In this document: piece after piece, positions 37,624 through 50,738 of the stretch | Layout of the letters: each line of letters starts with the position of its first letter | Position numbering within the stretch: the stretch's first letter is position 1 | From: Diprion similis | Taxonomy: Eukaryota > Arthropoda > Insecta > Hymenoptera > Diprionidae | Assembly: GCF_021155765.1 (NCBI RefSeq) | Contig: NC_060118.1 | Coordinates: 8,804,001 to 8,868,000 of the forward strand | Length of the DNA: 64,000 bases | Reading direction: 5' to 3' | Notes under the pieces: generated by a model | The model's database searches: none | Told to the model about the DNA's origin: nothing | Seen by the model: only the letters and a program-made list of their open reading frames with translations | Made by a program: the position numbers and the translations under genes

Positions 37624-40600
37624 CAAACATATTTTTTTTTTTTTGTACCAAAAGTAGATTTCATAGTCGATTATACAATTTAAAGTGTAATAAAAAAAAA
37701 ATATCATTCTACGGCATGGGTGGGGCTATGGCGGAGGGGAGGGGGGAGGCTGCAGAGGTCGCAGGAGAATCGTAGCGGGCAAACATAACCTCTAAAGGAC
37801 AAATCTTATCCACTTCACCCTCCCTCCATGTGGGTTTTCCCATTCACTTCTCGTTTCGTGAAAAGGAAATAGAAAAGAAAAAGCAAGCAGCAGTAGAGAA
37901 AAAGAAGAAAACGAAAAGAAAAAAAAGAAAGAAGAAGCACCTGCACTCACACACAGAGATTAAACAATCGCATCTCGAAAGGGGCACATACATATAGTCG
38001 TTATCGCAGTTTTCATGAACCCGCATTTCGAACGCGAGTTTACCGCGCATGACCGTCGCTCAAGGAAGCGGGAATTTTGAAAATAAAGTGTTATATTATA
38101 CAAGGGGAGAAAAACAGAGAGAGAAAGAGGAAAAGGAAGCGAATGCGAGGGCGGCCGGAGGAGGGGGGAGAAAGGGGGAGGCGAGGACCGTGTCGAGAAG
38201 CGAAGCGACAGCACAGGCTCCAGCAGCACGTGAAGAGTTATCGCGAACGTGCCTTAGGCGGCACATCAAAGGCGCACCTCGGGCGTGAACGAGCGGCCGG
38301 GCACGCGGCGGATCCTCGATCCGCCGCCAGCCCGATCCACTCCGCCATATTTACTCCCCGTGCATGGACCACCGCACTCTGCCTAGCGCCGCGCGGCTCT
38401 TCACCTGCAGTCTACTGTTTCAGTATTTGAAAATTCAAATCGCGCGCCAAGTGGCTAAGGATGACAAAAGACAATCGATTATTTCGACTTCATTTTCAAA
38501 ATCGATTAATCGAACGACTCGACGACCATTGTTTTTCCTCGCAATCGCTTTTTGTTTTTATACTCTCATGAACGACGTGTACAATGTCAATTTATCTCAT
38601 TAAAGTGTGTATTATCAGTATACCCAGTTGATATAATGAGTAAATGATGAACGAATATTTTCACATGAAATTGAAAAATATTTTCAATTAAAGTATAAAT
38701 TTACGAAAGTTCGGTTTCACACACAGGGTTACAAAAAAAAAAATACGAAAAATCGGTTAGACTCGATTAATTGATGCATCGATCATTTTCAGTTTAGTTA
38801 CTACCAACGATTTGCTATAGTCGGTTCTGCAATAATTTTTATAAAACATTCGGTATACCATGAAAAGAAAAAAAATATGAAGGGAAAGAAAAATTTATCT
38901 TGCAGTAGGGAACACGTTTCGTTGGCAAATATCACTTAGCAAGGTTATGGAGGAATACCAACCGAGCAAACAGATCGTATAATAAAGATATTTCGGAATC
39001 CTTCCTTTCCTCTTCTGGAGATGAGTACAATCAGTTTGGAACTTTAGGAGATGATTATTTAGTCTGCAATTCTGAGTCTTTCCCCAAACACTATAAACTA
39101 TACACTTATCAAGATAATTAATATCAATCGAGAGATTGTTCGGAATATTTTCCCGCGGTCTGTTGGTGGAAACATTTTTTCACAACAAGTTGAGACGAAC
39201 CGTAAAGGAATATCTATGCAAAAACTGCACTGAGGATAATATCTAGTTTTGGTTGATCTACAGTCCTTGCCCATTTCCATTTTATACTTTGACCAAAAAA
39301 TGTAATTCAAAGTACAAAATGACAATGATTTGCATAACTGTGAACAACAAATATTGTACGTGTCACTTATATTCTTGTTGAGTATAATTTTCACTTTATT
39401 TTTTTCTAAAATCACTAATAATTGAACTGTTTTTTCCCAAGGATATCAATCTTAATACAAAATTTTGTGCCCGACTGAACAACAAATAAAAATTCTTATC
39501 CATATATCGAGGGAATTCGATAGCAGATTTTACCCAAAACTGCAGGAAAATAAGAACACATTATGTGTTTTGGATAAAATACGTTTCGTAAACTACATAA
39601 TTTATTCCAAAAACAGTAAAACCCACTTTAAGTAAAAATAATATTTGACATGGTTATTTTTCACTAAAAACCTTGATGTGTCCCCCTTTTCCTGTAGTTT
39701 TCAGTGCAATCTGCTCTCTTTCTTTTCTCCGTGTACATGCGCCCTTTTGCGAATCCGATAACTCGAAAGCGATCAAAATAAACGTAAAGAAGCGCTTGCA
39801 TCGGTCAATTGTCAAGCGTGAAAAATCACCCCGAACTCGTTACGCGTGCGCGCAATCCCCAAGAACCGATCGGAACTTTTTGGACCGATACAAGTTCCCG
39901 AGGGCGGGAGAGAGCGACGGAAGGTCTTGAGGCCGCGGTGAGCATCGGCCCGAGGTCGTTGGGACGCGGCGCAGTCATATTTCAGCCCTTGTTAGGCCTC
40001 AGGCCCCTGCCGCGATGAGAGGGTGGGGGAGATCTCTTTGACCCGCCGCCTTCACCGCGATCGGTTCGTGCGAGAGACTTATCTTACCACCTGCTTTCCG
40101 CTCCCCCCACCCCCTTCCTCGTTCTCTCTCCCTCTCTCTCTCTCTCGAGGAAAAGAGCAGTGGTGGCCGCAGATCCGTGGCGAGATGCACAAGGGCGCCA
40201 GACTCCCTGGACTCTTCCTGTGAAGAGCAGAAACTCGGTGGATCCTTGCGAGCGCAGCCGCGCAACCGCGCAGTCGCGCAGCTCGGTCCGATCTGTTGAT
40301 TGGTCAAATCTAACGATTCGCCGAACGCTTTTGGCGCAACTTTTAAACCGAGTTTGCGGGTAGTTCTTGCTTGAGGAGACGGGAAAACGGTGTAAAGAAA
40401 TGAGGATGAAGTATCTAATGTTGTAATAACGTGTTACGGTTTAACGATGCATGTTTAGGAAAAATTGCGTTACCTCGGACATTTAGGATTGTCAGAAATT
40501 TAGTAAACACCGTGATAAACGAGACGTGCTCGTTAGGATTATGGACGTTAAATGGAAGATCATGCTGGATGGTAAATCTGATACAAGTGTAGAAAAAATT

Positions 40601-42116
40601 GTTCTCTAATTTTTTCGGATTTTTATTCTCTTTTTGTAATATTCGTTGTATTCTGTATCGTCGTTATTTTTTATTGCATAGGAAGATAATGTGAGGGGAC
40701 AATAAAAAAACTCTCTTCTCAGTATACATTTCGAAAATTTAACTCCTCGAAAGTCATTCAGAAATTGTACGATAATGATTTTTTACCCTAACGTTTTTGC
40801 TTACACGTTAATGTTACTATTAATAACTTCAGCCTCGTATGAAAAATCGTTTTATCGACAGCGAACTCACCGATTTTCAAAAATATGTCTCGCCAAATGA
40901 TTCTTGGGGGTTTTTCTCGAAACCGGAAGTCAAATTTGATTCAAATCTTTTCAATTATACACTGATAAACAAAAAAATCAGAACAGAAAAAAAAAGAAAA
41001 AGAATTTGCGTCAGTGAATTAATCATACGTTTTTCTCTACTATCTAAAGCTAACAATAAGTTGCAATCATATAAACGGTAAAAGTCAACGCCCTAGAGAA
41101 GACCAAAAAAGAAAAACTTTTGCGCTTTAGCAAAGAGAATCAGAACCTGTTCCTCAATTTTTAAATACGTTCAATTCGCTCAGTACAGCAACGTTGCTTG
41201 AAAAAAAAAAACTAGAGATCCGCTAATTCTTCTTTTATTCGAATAGTCAAGCGTCGAGCTTTTACATCAAGATCTGTCATTCGAAATGACTCAATCAGTG
41301 GCACCGCACACGAGACGTAGCCTGTATGCTTATATCCCGAAGAATACCTTCTCTTCTCTTCTTCTCTCTCACTCTCTTTCGCTCAATCGAGACCAAGAAG
41401 GAGAGGTCTGAACGGAATCTTCAAACGCACCGACTACCATCTCGTTGCATTTTGGACTGTCATTGACATCATCCTTCTGCACCCACAGCAGCTGTCGAGA
41501 GTGTAAACATCGATGAAATTTCGCGCTAGTTCCGAGCTCAGAAGTATCGAAAAATAGTGAAATTGAAGAAGAGAGAGACAAAAAAACTGTTTTGCGTTAA
41601 ACTTGTGATAAATAAGGACGAATTTTTGATTGAATACGAAAACTAAGGTTTGAGAATCTCGCAAAATTTCGGTACAGAGAAACATGTTGGAAAAACGAAA
41701 GTGGACATTTCCATGCAGCGAAAGAAAAAGAATCGTTCTGATGAACTTAACGTTTTTCTGCAGGGAAAAAAAAATTTATTCTACAATATCGTGCCAAAAA
41801 ATATCTAATAATTGTATCTGAAGGGAAATATTAACGCGAGATTGATAAATGAAAAAGGAGAATAAATTCCGCGTCGATGAAAGCGAACGTCGAACTGCAG
41901 TCACGACGCGCGGCTTCTGCTCCGCGAGCTGAGTGAAAAGAAAGAATAAGAATAAGAATAAGGAGAAGAAGAAACTGCGGAGGAAGAATGAAACGAGAGG
42001 GGAGAGAGGGAGGAGATGGGCGTACAGTTATGGTAATGACGTTGGTCCAGGAGTGTTGGTGTTGGATGCAGGCGTGCGTGCGCAGCCGTCGTAATGATAA
42101 CGAGACGGGCTCCTCC

Positions 42117-42153
<37 letters not shown>

Positions 42154-42222
42154 TTTCTCCTCCTTTCTCAGCGGCTTTTTCCCCCTCTCCTTCTTTCGCT
42201 TCTTCTTCTTCTTCTTCTTCTT
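42117..42222. repeat. (ATC)n and (TTC)n microsatellites
   Basis: An ATC/CAT repeat at about 42117-42153 is followed by C/T-rich DNA and (TTC)n at 42200-42222. Poly-Ser, poly-His, poly-Asp and poly-Met frames on both strands arise from it and are not genes. Confidence 0.92.
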
Positions 42223-43220
42223 GTACTTCGCGTTGTCCGAACGGAACAAGAACCGACCGATCGGCAACTGACCGATTCAAAGATGCCGCCAACTGCAGAT
42301 CCGCTGAAGGGGAAAGCCCACTCCTTCTTCTTCCTCCTCCTCTTCTTCATTCGATATTTTTAATGGGTTGCATAGTAAACGGCGCCGTGCTGTCTTATAC
42401 GCTTATAGCCACACCGCTTTTTCTTATTCTTATTCTTAGTCTTCGTCTTCTAAATAGACTTTGGCAGTATACACTCCTGTAAAAAATTCAAATAATCCAA
42501 AGGAAATAACTTTCTGTTTCAATTATCTTGATGCTCTGCCAAGGCATGACATTGTGCAGAAAAAACTTCCGGAGTGGCTTTCATTTGCCAACTGATTCAT
42601 ATTTTCAGCAAATTCTAAATTTCACGGCAGTGAAGAGTATTCTTTATTCTTTTTTTTTTTTTTTGGTCACTCGTATACTTGTAGTTTTTTAAAACCGTCG
42701 GTAGCTGCTCTTTTTTCATTGATTTCTCATTTTCAATTTCCGCTTTGTCGATTCCCGTTTCACGGAAGAATATCTAGACCCCGGTACTTTGTTGACTTTG
42801 AGCGATATTGCAACAAAGTCTCAATCGATCGAATGTCCTCGACAGTGACAAACTATAACGAGCCGACAAACGAATATGCAAGAATTCGATATTCAAAACC
42901 AAACAAGGTTACGCTCGAGGCGATGAAATGATGAATACATGTTTTTCTGTCAGCTTCTCTCGTTTGGTAGGTATAAAACAACAGGCGGCGTTTACACGTG
43001 ACTCGTTGTACCAAGCTTGGACGTGAAGCTGATCAGCCGAGCGACGGTCCATGTGAAGATCGATAAGTATCGGCGAGAGATCGTTGAATTTTATCGAGGG
43101 CAAAAAGGACCCGCGTATACGGGTATATACATAATGTACGTGCTATTCGAGATATCTTTGAGATCAGCGGCATTTTCAAAGCAATCTTCACAACCGGCTT
43201 AGCGAGACAAGTCGCCTTCA

Positions 43221-43263
43221 TGTGTGTGTGTGTGTGTTTGTGTGTGTGTGGGGGGGGGGGGGG
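43221..43263. repeat. (TG)n repeat followed by poly-G
   Basis: TG units with one TTTG interruption run into 14 consecutive G (43250-43263) and more G-rich sequence. This is a potential Z-DNA and G-quadruplex site. Confidence 0.9.
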
Positions 43264-43571
43264 AGGGGGAGGCTGAGGATTGTCTCTAAGCATGCAAAAT
43301 CCCTTTTCGTATAACCGTCGCAAAGAGAATACCACGAGACTGAAACTAGCAGCCAGAATTATGTTCGTTCGAATAAGGTAATAATGAAGTTGGAAAATCA
43401 TTATTTTGTAAGATACCTCAAGTTCCAAATACTTTTATAATGTAATTATGTGGATAAAACTGAACTGCATTTTTCTATTTACGAAAAGCTCGACACGTTT
43501 CCCTGTTAACTCTCGCTCCTTGCTTGAACTTCACGAGAAGACCAACCGTGAAGCGTGAAGCTTTATTTTAT

Positions 43572-43939
43572 CAGGGTGCCCAGTATATGTTCATGGATAT
43601 TATGGAATCAGGAAATTCTCAGGAAACTTGATGTCTCCTGGAAAAACTTGGAAATCTCAGGGAATTTCACGTCGTATTTGGAATATAATAATTTTCGTCC
43701 TTGGTTCTTAAAAATCTAGCTATTTGGTGAGGAGAGAAAATTTAACTTTCAGGCAATGGTCATAAACCAAACCCTGACTCTTAAAAATTTCACGTGCTAG
43801 CGAATTCTTACAAATTCGACTATTGTATTTTTCGTTTATTGTTCACATGAGAACAAACTGGATAAATAAATAATTATTCTTGTCTGGAAAACCTGGAATT
43901 CTCGGGGAATTGCGTTTTCACAAATAACTGAACGCCCTG
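43572..43939. mobile_element. CAGGG-bounded non-autonomous repeat (possible MITE)
   Basis: Starts CAGGGTGCCCAG and ends GCCCTG, giving short inverted ends, with TTTAT on both flanks as a possible 5-bp target duplication. Internal CCTGGAAAAMCTGGAAATCTC-like blocks occur near both ends. Similar CAGGGTG-type repeats are frequent in insects. There is no coding potential, and the class cannot be decided here. Confidence 0.4.
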
Positions 43940-46900
43940 TTTATTTATCATTAATTTCATTTTCGTGATAAGATTTTTAAACGACGACATTCGCCACGAA
44001 CTATTCTCCGCTGCCCGAACTACAGAGACCAAAGACGCACTCTAGTGTCGCTGCACTCCGACTTCCGTCAACGTTTTTCCTCAATTAAATTCCTGCCCTC
44101 TTTTTGCACCCAAATATCACCACGTCACGCCAGCTCCGTCTCGATTCACCGGGTAATCAAGTTGTGCGCGCGCGCGTCCTCCTCCTCCTCCTCCTTCCCC
44201 TCCTCCATCTCTTTTTCCTCGCTTCATCTTCTTCGTCATATCGTTAAAATTGCCTGAAACCCGAGCCGTCATTTATTTCTTTATTTCCAAAGTAAAAACA
44301 AAAAACAAAAAAAAAAAAACTTGACGACTCGTTAATCAAGCTTGACTAATTTTTTTTTTCATCCTTTATCTCATTCCTCGAGGAATTTTGTAGATTTTAG
44401 TGAACATGTAACATTTTTTTTCCCTTCTGTCACGTGGGTGAGTTCAAATTTGTTGCTCTGGCTTCTTCCGCAAGAAAAGAAGGAATTAAAAATTTCCGGC
44501 TACCATGGCTAGACGCAAAGTGTTTTTAAGAGGGGTTGGTCCCAAGCCAGCCTGGGGATATTTTTTAGACGGATCCCGAGGGTAGCAACCACTGACGGCG
44601 TACCTACCGGTTTCAGTTTTTGATTTACGACATAATAAAGAGGTTACGTAAGGCGGGCTTCTCTCGTACATCTCGAGTTTTCACCGACAATAGTGCTGAT
44701 TTACGATCTCCTTGAAAGTTTCGATTCGATGCGGATTCCCAAATCGGATTTCGGAACCTTTCAAATAATCGCGTCGAACCGTGAAAGACGTAAAGTTCTT
44801 CAACCACCCGCCTCCCTCCCTCCCTCCCTTCCTGCGCATCGGCGACACCGTTTCACAATCTTTACCGAGCTCCTCTTGGCCAGAAAATATCCTGCGCAAA
44901 TGTACAGAAATTCTTCTTCGGTTCGAAGAACAATCAATCTCCATTATTGGAAAATCACTATCAAATCCTAGGAAATTCAAGATCTCATTCGTACTCATTA
45001 CTAGTGACATATTCTAGTCCAAACTCGGACCAACTTTGGTTAAATTTTCTGAATTACTCCGCAACTCAAACGTTTCTACTTTCATACCGAAACAAGAATC
45101 GGGTCCAGAAAGATGATGGAAGGCTGGAGGCAAAGTTTTTCGATCAATCTCGAGCAAAGACTCGCTTTTAGAGCTGAAGACGAATCTTATATAAACGAGA
45201 TCATCGAACAGGAAAAATGTTAGATAAAACCTAACGATGAACTCTCTTCTCCCCATCCACCAGATGCAAATTCGTGCGTGTATGTGCGTGTGAGGCCGAT
45301 AAAGGAGAAGAAAAATAACCGACCAATAGTTGACCGTGAATTGGTGCCAGTGTAGTTGCATCAGAGGTGATGGAACCGCGACGTAGAAGTCTCTATAGAT
45401 CCTTATAGGTATATACCGTGGGCTGCACCTTTATAGGCAGACCTTAGTTTATTGCCTCGGAAACACGGTCCAATCTGTCCTAAGCCATTACAGCTACCTG
45501 GTCCTATTCCTGGTGAGCTCGAGCGCGAAGAGAAGGTTACCGTCCGGCGATTCGACTGGCGGCTTCTTTCATCTCCAGTAGTTCGGGCTTCTGTTTCACT
45601 GTTTCCGCCGGCGGCTACCGACTTGGAACTTGACCCTAATCGCCTTAGAGAGCGCGCGTTTTCAATTATTTTGATTGTACCTGATTGTTGCACGGTCATT
45701 TATATGCCAGAACAAAGGACTCCGCCGACGACCAGAGACCATGGGGCCCCTTGCTTCTATCCACCTGTATGTGCCGCGACCACGTACCCATGGGGCGTAT
45801 GAACACCATGAACACACTTGCACGGTCCTAATGACCGCAAGACGAAATCTGACGAGATTGATCCCAAGTTTATAAAACTCAATTCTGCTTACTGAAGTAT
45901 CAGAAGATCAAGTTGTGACGGTGAACCGCCGCGTGGTGTCTTCGAGTTGAAGACACGTTCCGTCGACGCTCGCTGCTGCGCGTATTTTTAGAGACCGACT
46001 TACGGAGAGTCGTGCGTGTGCGGAAATAATTTCGTATTCTGAATTCCGTTGAAATTACCACCCAAACTCTTCAAAAGAACGCCATTTCCGGGTACAAGTT
46101 GCCGGCTCACATCGAGTTTTCAACTACCTTCATGATTCCTAGGATTTTAAACAAATCTCCACGGTATCTTAAGCCCAAAATTTTATGGTTGTTGACATTG
46201 TTCTATGTGTAACATAGAGAGAGAGAGAGTGCAAAAGGTTTTAATTGATTTGTCATAACTTCAATTCGACTTCGGATGACTTGACGTGAGTTGATATAGT
46301 CCTAATTAGAGGATTAACAAGATTATACGTTACTCGTAGATGAATTGACACATCTTTTAACGACTCTATACGGTATCTAAAAGCGACTTGACGTCAATTC
46401 ACTGGACTTACAACAACATGATGTGAGTCTCCTGTCAACGATGAAGGAAAAGGACGCGTGAACTCTGAGCAGTTGATCCGAACGTAACACAACAGAACGT
46501 ATAACATAACTCGGGCGTAAGTATCTGGTCGTTTCTTCTTCCCCGTCTCTGCGGTTCGCTGACTCTTTTGCCCCGGGTGCCGACAAGCGATCTTATGCGG
46601 CGTCCGTCATCAGGCGTGGACTTCCATCCCAAGAGAAGAAGTAACCGGCTAATGTCCACTGGCAATTCAGTCACTTACCTACTGAAGTATGTAATTTCCC
46701 CTGCTTTCCCCGGTGTGTTATTCCCGATGAATATCCCAGCGATTCCTGAAATTCATTCCTGAAATTCATACTGTAACGGAAAGTACGTCGGAGGATCGAT
46801 TGTTAATCGGTGCGTCGATCCTTGCATGAAAATTCACGCTGTGGGACTTTCTTCTTGGTTCCGGGTTTTTTGGTTCGTCTTCTACCTCCTCTTTGATCTT

Positions 46901-47691
46901 CCCAATTAGCGGGTTCATTTTTTAGCGACTCGCCCCCTGCAGGCTGTGTTTACGAGTCCCAAGCCCGAGCAGCTCTAAACTGCTCAGCACTTGCTCCGTC
47001 TGAGTGGCTCGGCGGCAACATCTGTTTTCGAAAAAGTGAATTAATGAAGAGGTGTTGAGGGGTTAACTGCCCTACGTTCCTGTATACAATTCCTGTAATC
47101 TCATGAACCCTAGGAAACAATTTTTGTTTATACACGCGTCCCGAGCCACTCGACCCCAACTTTAAACAAGCGGAGAGAAGCCAGTGAGAGAAATTGATCC
47201 TCGGCTCCCTCGACTTCAACGTATTATGGAGGCGCCTCGGCTCTGAGGGACGCCGCAGTCAAAGATCAACCACCCGCTGTGAGACGGGCTTTCTCAGATC
47301 TTTTGACTGTATCATGTCCAAAGAATTACTCTCGTGAACCTCGATTAGTCAAAACAATCCGTCCTCAGCTTCATGCGGAGTTCAATCCAGAACAAGACGA
47401 GATAGGAATGGAAAAAGCTCTCTGAACACTTTTCTAAATCGGCCTGTATAATGTTGTCACAAAAATTCAGAGTGCGTTAATTTTCACTACGTGTGTGAAT
47501 TTTTCAAGTCCTTATCAGTGTGATGATAAGATATTCTCATTCTCATTTGCGTTTATAAACCCAGCTCTGACACTTGTTTGTTAAGAAAAAAAATATGTTT
47601 TTGCCACGGTTGATCCGTTTTGGCGAAGCATCATATTGCGAAATTCGACACTTGTCGTATTTTTGTTTTATACGTATATACTCTTTTTCAG

Positions 47692-50254
47692 ATATCGCTG
47701 GGCATCGCGGTGTTCACCGTTTTGGTCTCCGCTGAAAACAAAGCGACGAACACTATCTCATTGTCGTCCGGAGCCTCGCCGGTCATCCAGAGTAACACGA
47801 TTCAGAAGTTTATTGAAGTGCTGGGAAAGTATGAGCTCGAGGATCAACGAGCCCTGAAAAGAGTCTACCTCAGCAACAGGTCAATAACGTGCAACGACGG
47901 ATCTCAGGCCGGATTTTACCTGAGAAAATCTCAGGGCTCCAAACGGTGGGTCATATTTCTTGAAGGCGGTTGGTACTGCTACGATCACAGAAGCTGCAGG
48001 AACAGATGGCTCAGGCTCAGGCACCTCATGACTTCTACACAATGGTCGGAGACCAGAGATGGTTAGTGTGAAAAAGATTCTTCGCTTCAATATGTTGAAT
48101 TAAGTTGATTTCTTGGGTATGATGGTCGAAGTACAAAAACAAAACTGCAGTTAATTGTTAACGTTTCTAAACTGAAATTCAGTCAACCTAAATTCTCCAA
48201 ACTGCTGACATCGAATCTGAAATCAGGATTTTGACACTCGAGATGTTTTTGATTCACCGTATTACAGATATGATGTTTTATTTCAAGTATAAGAGTTTAA
48301 AATCTCGAATCTACAATTCGTGTTAATAGCTGAAATTAAAATCCGCAGTTGGTGGCCTCCTGTCTTCACGCCCGGAGGAAAATCCTTTCTGGTGGAACGC
48401 CAACCACGTGTGAGTATAACTTTCCTCAGTTTCTGCATAAAATAGGGGATTCTCTCTTGAACAATCCCAAACAAAAGTCCAAAAAACAATTCTTCAGATT
48501 CTCTGTTCCTTGTTGCAGATTCGTGCCCTACTGTACAAGCGACACGTGGAGTGGCAGCAGAGCGACGCCAAGTGACATGTTCTCATTCATGGGAGCGGAG
48601 ATCGTGGCCCAAGTGGTAAGGGACTTGATTCCCTTGGGCCTGGAGAACGCGAGCTCACTCCTGCTGGCCGGAAGCAGCGCCGGAGCAACGGGAGTGATGC
48701 TGAATTTGGACCACGTGCACAGCTTGGTCCACCAGGAGCTGGGTGAGACTCATAAACAATAAACTCGTCACGAACTTGGCTCGAAACAGCTTTCGAACGA
48801 ACTCTAAAGGCTCCTCTTCTCGGTCTTCAGGGTTAAAACACATCGCAATACGCGGGGTCAGCGACTCCGGATGGTTCCTGGACCGGGCCCCGTACTCTTC
48901 CAATGGCCTACCTGCCACCGACGCTGTCCGGAAAGGCATGGAGCTCTGGAAAGCCAAAATGCCCCGCAACTGCGTCCTCAAGTATCCCCACGAGCCGTGG
49001 AGATGCTACTTTGGCTACAGACTGTATCCCACACTCTCCGGTAAGTCAGGAGCCATTGATGTCCGAAGTCTGGACTTGGTGGTGGTCAGTGTCCGCAGTT
49101 AAATTTGGTCAGAACCAAGTCCTCGAGGGTCTTTCGAAGCGGCAAAACCGTTCAATCTTTTTCCAGTGCCTCTTTTCGTCTTTCAATGGATCTTTGACGA
49201 GGCCCAAATGACCGCTGACAACGTCGGAGCACCAGTGACGAAACAGCAGTGGGACTACATTCATAAGATGGGTGACAGCTTAAGACAGACTTTCGAGAAT
49301 GTGACGGCAGTCTTTGCACCGAGCTGCATTAGCCACGGAGTCCTGACCAAGAAGGACTGGCAATTGGTCAAGATCGATGAAGTCTCGTTGCCACAGGCGC
49401 TTCATTGCTGGGAGCAAACGTCACTTGGAAATAAACGTAACGAGTGAGAATCGTTAATTTGTATATCTTCTGCGGGGTACATTCGACGAAGAACCGTTTC
49501 ATGACCAAAGATCGCCGCATTTATTCTTTTCACAGAAATAATCGTGACCACGTCGAAACAAATCAGCCCTGCGCAAAGTCCGCCAGAAAGCTGCTTCGTT
49601 CGGGCCCAACGAAGGTGAACGGCACCTTTTTGGACGGTGGTAAAATCCGGAACGGTTCCGTTTCGGAGTCCAGGAAGAACGGGCTGGACGGTGGAGGTCC
49701 TGCCGAGGAGAGAAAGGGGTCTAACAGTCCGTCGCAGGGTGGACGAGCCGGGAACAAGAGGCGACGAAGAAAAAAACATAAGGGTCGAAGGAGGGAACGA
49801 AACAAGGATGGTAGACAGAAGAAGGATAAGCAGGAGCGGAGGCGAGGAGGTTGGTAGTTTGCACGGTTGGCTCAAAAATCGTCGGAATTTTTCCTAACGA
49901 CGCCATTTTTCGTTTTTAGGACGAAGGCACGGTGGCAGGTACGGAAACAACCACACGGCCATGCTGAACGGCACGAGGCCACAACGATCGGTGATACCTT
50001 CGAACAAACGGAAGTGCGGTCAGGGCTGCCAATTCCGTTTTATCGAACGCTGCACTTGGCCACAGTGCAATCACAGCTGTCCACGACTCCACAATCCATT
50101 CACAGGCGAGGAAATGGACTTTATCGAACTCCTCAAGAGCTTTGGCCTCGACATGAAGAGCGTGGCCAACGCTTTGGGCATCGACATACAAACCTTAAAC
50201 AATATGGACCATGACGAACTCCTCAATCTTCTCACTCAACAATCGCCCAATTGA
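47692..50254 (+). CDS. Notum: Notum, palmitoleoyl-protein carboxylesterase (exons 2-8)
   Basis: Secreted alpha/beta hydrolase that removes the palmitoleate from Wnt ligands and so switches off Wnt signalling outside the cell. Exons: 47692-48061, 48349-48409, 48519-48742, 48831-49040, 49167-49443, 49536-49849 and 49920-50254; all introns are GT-AG and in phase. With the proposed exon at 33818 the protein is 602 aa. Diagnostic segments are FLEGGWYCYD, NPFWWNANHVFVPYC and the nucleophile motif LLLAGSSAGATG (Ser near residue 203). Also present are RGVSDSGWFLD, the acidic FQWIFDEAQ (Asp near 305), APSCISHG (His near 351) and the C-terminal NPFTGEEMDFIELLKSFGLD. Nearly all of exon 7 and the start of exon 8 encode an insertion rich in Arg/Lys/Gly (about 387-500) between the hydrolase core and the Cys-rich tail. 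The donor of exon 6 was set at GA|GTGAGA because the earlier C|GTAACG leads to a stop. Confidence 0.95.
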
Positions 50255-50473
50255 CACGGTCAGCTCACCTATATTACACAGATGAAATTCTATTTACCAA
50301 GTAAGCTTTTTTTTCACTGCAGTTTCTGTTCTCGATGACAACTTTTCTTTTTCATTCTTTACGAGATATACCACGTGGTTGCAGAGAGCACAAAACTCCA
50401 GAAACGTCGTATTTAACCATAAAGCTCTGCCAACATCTCATACCGTCATCTGTATTAACCTCATACTATACAA

Positions 50474-50479
50474 AATAAA
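50474..50479 (+). terminator. AATAAA polyadenylation signal of Notum
   Basis: First hexamer after the stop codon, in an AT-rich setting. A second one at 50690-50695 could give a longer 3' UTR. Confidence 0.5.
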
Positions 50480-50690
50480 AACCCAATAGCTTTTACGAGG
50501 TTATACGTGTCCTAATATTCGACTGATTCATCTGAAATCATCAGCTGATTACTCTTTGCAGCGCCGTATAGCTTTGTCACGTCTAAATTGTTGTTGTTTG
50601 TTTGTTTTTGTTTTTTTTTTTCTTTCATCCAACTTTATATCTCGTCGGGCTATTTTCGTACTTATGTTCATCTTCTACTTATTCTTTGCA

Positions 50691-50692
<2 letters not shown>

Positions 50693-50736
<44 letters not shown>
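50693..50736. repeat. Poly-A run (44 A) directly after AATAAA
   Basis: Genomic run of 44 adenines preceded by GCAATAAA. It may be a retroposed tail or a slippage-expanded tract, and it will cause internal priming in oligo-dT libraries. Confidence 0.9.

Positions 50737-50738
<2 letters not shown>

Larger units (their letters stand above)
33836..47691 (+). other. Proposed long first intron of Notum (otherwise intergenic)
   Basis: Nearly 14 kb without a recognisable coding exon. It holds microsatellites (34950-35118, 37534-37616, 42117-42222, 43221-43263), a C-run near 35477-35490, GC-rich islands at about 36330-36830, 38040-38400, 39780-40370 and 45450-45800, and a CAGGG-bounded repeat at 43572-43939. 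Open frames in the islands are short and low in complexity (His-, Ser- or Leu-rich). Large first introns of developmental signalling genes often carry enhancers, which makes the islands candidates. Confidence 0.45.

Noticed and set aside
37259-37707. Tyr/Ile-repeat frames across the AT microsatellite
   Set aside because: Direct translation of (AT)n; not coding.
41831-42482. Several 80-164 aa open frames on both strands with poly-Ser, poly-Asp, poly-Met or poly-His
   Set aside because: All are translations of the ATC and TTC microsatellites in different frames.
44486-44671. Minus-strand frame resembling a non-LTR retrotransposon 5' region
   Set aside because: Only about 60 codons with a vague impression of similarity; no reverse transcriptase or endonuclease motif nearby, so not called.
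47620-47691. Upstream extension of the Notum frame from a TTG at 47620
   Set aside because: Not an ATG, and CTCTTTTTCAG at 47681-47691 is a good acceptor, so this stretch is intron.
49437-49560. Donor C|GTAACG at 49437 for Notum exon 6
   Set aside because: Joining it to 49536 gives a frame with an early TGA; the donor GA|GTGAGA at 49444 keeps the long frame that continues into the conserved C-terminus.
49402-49875. 157-aa minus-strand frame opposite Notum exons 6-7
   Set aside because: It is the shadow of the Arg/Lys/Gly-rich coding sequence on the + strand; no family resemblance.
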